Shown: piece after piece, positions 62,451-64,000 of the stretch
Numbering within the stretch: the first letter of the stretch is position 1
Layout: each line of letters starts with the position of its first letter
NCBI GenBank assembly: GCA_018432315.1
Contig: JAHDLB010000002.1
Location: 124,001 to 188,000 of the forward strand
Origin: Anaerolineae bacterium
GTDB lineage: Bacteria > Chloroflexota > Anaerolineae > Aggregatilineales > Aggregatilineaceae
Length of the DNA stretch: 64,000 nucleotides
Direction of reading: 5' to 3'
The notes under the pieces: model-generated
The model's database searches: none
The model's input: only the letters and a program-made list of their open reading frames with translations
Told to the model about the DNA's origin: nothing
Made by a program: the position numbers and the translations under genes

Positions 62451-63998
62451 CTATTGCGGATCGAACGCGCAGGCCCCCGCCCCGACGGCACACGTCGCCA
62501 GGATGTCGTCGTCGTGCCGGACCTCGAACATCGCCGCCGGATCGTCGCTGATCCAGAATTCGCGGCGAGGGGCGATCTCGCGCCAGGCGTGGCGTGTGCC
62601 GCAGGCCGATGGACGCGCGATCGTCGTGTTCGTCAGCCCGGTCGTCCACACCTGGAAGCAGTCGCCGGGCGGCAGGGCGCCGGGTGGCTGGCTGCCGCCG
62701 CTCCACCGGTCGGACTCGAAGACCAGCCGCTCGCCATCCGCCCCGGCCTGGATGAACGCCAGCCCGCTCACGTCCACCGGCTGGTCCGAGCGGTTGATCA
62801 GGGCCAGCGTCTGGTCATCGTAGACCAGCAGCACCGCGCCGGACAGCGCATTCGCGGCGGCGGTCGGCACCGGGGTGACCGGCGCGGGTTCCACTTCAGA
62901 TGCCAGCGCCAGCGCGCACGTCCCGCCGCCGAGCGGGCACGTCGCCAGCAGGTCCGTCCCCCGGCGCACCTCGAAGACCGCATCCGGATCGCCGCCAAAC
63001 CAGAACCAGCGCAGCGGCCCGACCTCGCTCCAGGCGTGGCGCAGCGCGCACGTCCCCGGCTGCAGGCCCGCGGTCGACGCCAGGCCCGATCGCCAGATCT
63101 GGAAGCAGTCGCCGGGCGGCAGGGCGTTGGGCGGCTGGCTGCCGCCGCTCCACTGGTTGGACGAAAAGCTCAGGCGGCGGCCATTCTCATCCGTCCGGGC
63201 GAAGGTCAGCCCACTCACGTCGACCGGCTGGTTCGAGCGGTTGACCAGCGCGAACGCGTCGCCGTCATAGACCAGGATCACCGGCGCTTCGTCCTCGCCA
63301 GCTTCGCCGGCTTCATCCGTGGGCGCGGGCGTTGCGGATGGCGCGGCGGTGGCCGTGGCGGTCGGCGGCGGGGTTGGCGTCCGGGATGGGGTGGCCGTGG
63401 CGGCGGGCGGCGGGGTTTCCGTCACCTCGACCGCCGGGCGCAGCGTGGCCGTGGCCGCCGGTTCGGTCGGGCTGAGCGCCGCTGCTGCCGCGCCCGCCGT
63501 CTCGCCGGGCTGCAGGCTCACCAGGCATTCGCCCGCCCCCACGACGCACGTCGCCAGGATGTCGTCCGCGCGGCGCACCTCGAACGTCGCCGCCGGGTCG
63601 TCATTGATCCAGAACCAACGCGGCGGCGCGGCTTCGCGCCAGGCGTGGCGCGTGCCACAGGCATCCGGGCGCGGCAGGCTGGTCGTCGTGATGACGGTCG
63701 TCCACACCTGGAAGCAGTCGCCGGGCGGCAGGGTGTTGGGCGGCTGGCTGCCGCCGCCCCAATCGTCGGACTCGAAGGTCAGCCGCTCGCCGCTTGCCGC
63801 CTGGATGAACGTCAACCCGCTGACGTCGATCACCTCGCCGGAGCGGTTGATCAGGGCCAGCGTCTGGGCGTCGTAGGTCAGGATCACCGGCGCGCGATCC
63901 GGGCCGGGGACCGCCGTCGCGGTGGGCGGGGCGCTGGTCGGCGGATCGGTGGGCGCGGGCGTGTCCGTCGGCGCGACCGTGGGAGACGCGGTGGGCGT
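62451..63998 (-). CDS. Cell-surface protein with three lamin-tail-like repeats (5' end outside window)
   Basis: The reading frame continues past the right edge, so only the C-terminal 515 or so residues are seen; an internal GTG at 63887 is not the start. Three repeats of about 125 residues are at 63887-63513, 63287-62910 and 62840-62460. Each has a LALINRSxxxxDVSGL hairpin, a GGSQPPxxLPPGDCFQ segment and paired cysteines (GDCF, RHAW after C, ATC...C). They are separated by Pro/Thr/Ala-rich linkers (TATPSRTPTPPPTATAT), as in secreted Chloroflexota proteins. The repeats resemble the lamin-tail domain fold used in extracellular binding. Four conserved Cys per repeat suggest disulfides. No enzyme motif is visible. 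The missing N-terminus may hold a catalytic part. Confidence 0.82.
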   Translation of the reverse strand, partial: TPTASPTVAPTDTPAPTDPPTSAPPTATAVPGPDRAPVILTYDAQTLALINRSGEVIDVSGLTFIQAASGERLTFESDDWGGGSQPPNTLPPGDCFQVWTTVITTTSLPRPDACGTRHAWREAAPPRWFWINDDPAATFEVRRADDILATCVVGAGECLVSLQPGETAGAAAAALSPTEPAATATLRPAVEVTETPPPAATATPSRTPTPPPTATATAAPSATPAPTDEAGEAGEDEAPVILVYDGDAFALVNRSNQPVDVSGLTFARTDENGRRLSFSSNQWSGGSQPPNALPPGDCFQIWRSGLASTAGLQPGTCALRHAWSEVGPLRWFWFGGDPDAVFEVRRGTDLLATCPLGGGTCALALASEVEPAPVTPVPTAAANALSGAVLLVYDDQTLALINRSDQPVDVSGLAFIQAGADGERLVFESDRWSGGSQPPGALPPGDCFQVWTTGLTNTTIARPSACGTRHAWREIAPRREFWISDDPAAMFEVRHDDDILATCAVGAGACAFDPQ

Positions 63999-64000
63999 GC

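Overview
The window is very GC-rich bacterial DNA packed with genes on both strands. No rRNA, phage, plasmid, IS or CRISPR signal was seen. Pro/Thr-rich spacers between repeat domains, BTAD-type regulators, DUF2142-like and GT39-like membrane proteins, a gram-positive-like 6S RNA and a ClpC unfoldase fit best with a member of Chloroflexota (Anaerolineae-like). That placement is inference from gene content, not from a marker-gene tree.

Layout. 1-9530 is the end of a surface-glycan locus: a flippase C-terminus, an asparagine synthetase, CgeB-like, GT2 and two GT4 glycosyltransferases, a methyltransferase and a convergent GT39-like membrane glycosyltransferase. 9574-13440 holds a MocR/PdxR-type regulator, a secreted hydrolase and pdxS (vitamin B6). 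13620-19060 is accessory: a nucleotidyltransferase, an orphan antitoxin-like protein, a membrane protein, a zinc-ribbon/DnaJ pair, a YgjP-like metalloprotease and a BTAD regulator with unusual domain order. 19413-26757 is mostly housekeeping: lipoprotein, dnaN, methyltransferase, aldo/keto reductase, a putative small RNA, metG and a DUF2142-like membrane protein. 26758-28481 is RNA-rich: a 6S RNA with its own promoter and terminator, then a metallo-beta-lactamase-fold hydrolase, then two tRNA-Ser genes behind a strong promoter.

28482-41000 carries DegV, a NifU-like Fe-S protein, an EamA transporter, an M1 peptidase with an insertion, a Rieske-like protein that has lost three of four cluster ligands, glpK, GNAT, a second nucleotidyltransferase, a tandem-Nudix protein, two tandem RDD proteins and a small-membrane/PH pair. 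41159-48787 has a class A penicillin-binding protein, an M32 carboxypeptidase, a fructosamine-kinase-like protein, a low-molecular-weight phosphatase, an epimerase and an ICMT-like methyltransferase. 48943-53578 has a candidate toxin-antitoxin pair, pcm, a methyltransferase, a sirtuin and a secreted propeller-like protein. 53792-64000 has a bactofilin-like membrane protein, an orphan sugar-binding protein, a tandem pair of unrecognised paralogues, clpC and a truncated cell-surface protein with three lamin-tail-like repeats.

Leads judged most worth follow-up: the promoter-structured RNA-terminator unit before metG; the paralogue pair at 57061-59663; the ligand-poor Rieske protein; the overlapping pair at 48943-49679; and the inverted-order BTAD regulator. 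No single clearly new defence or mobile system was identified.
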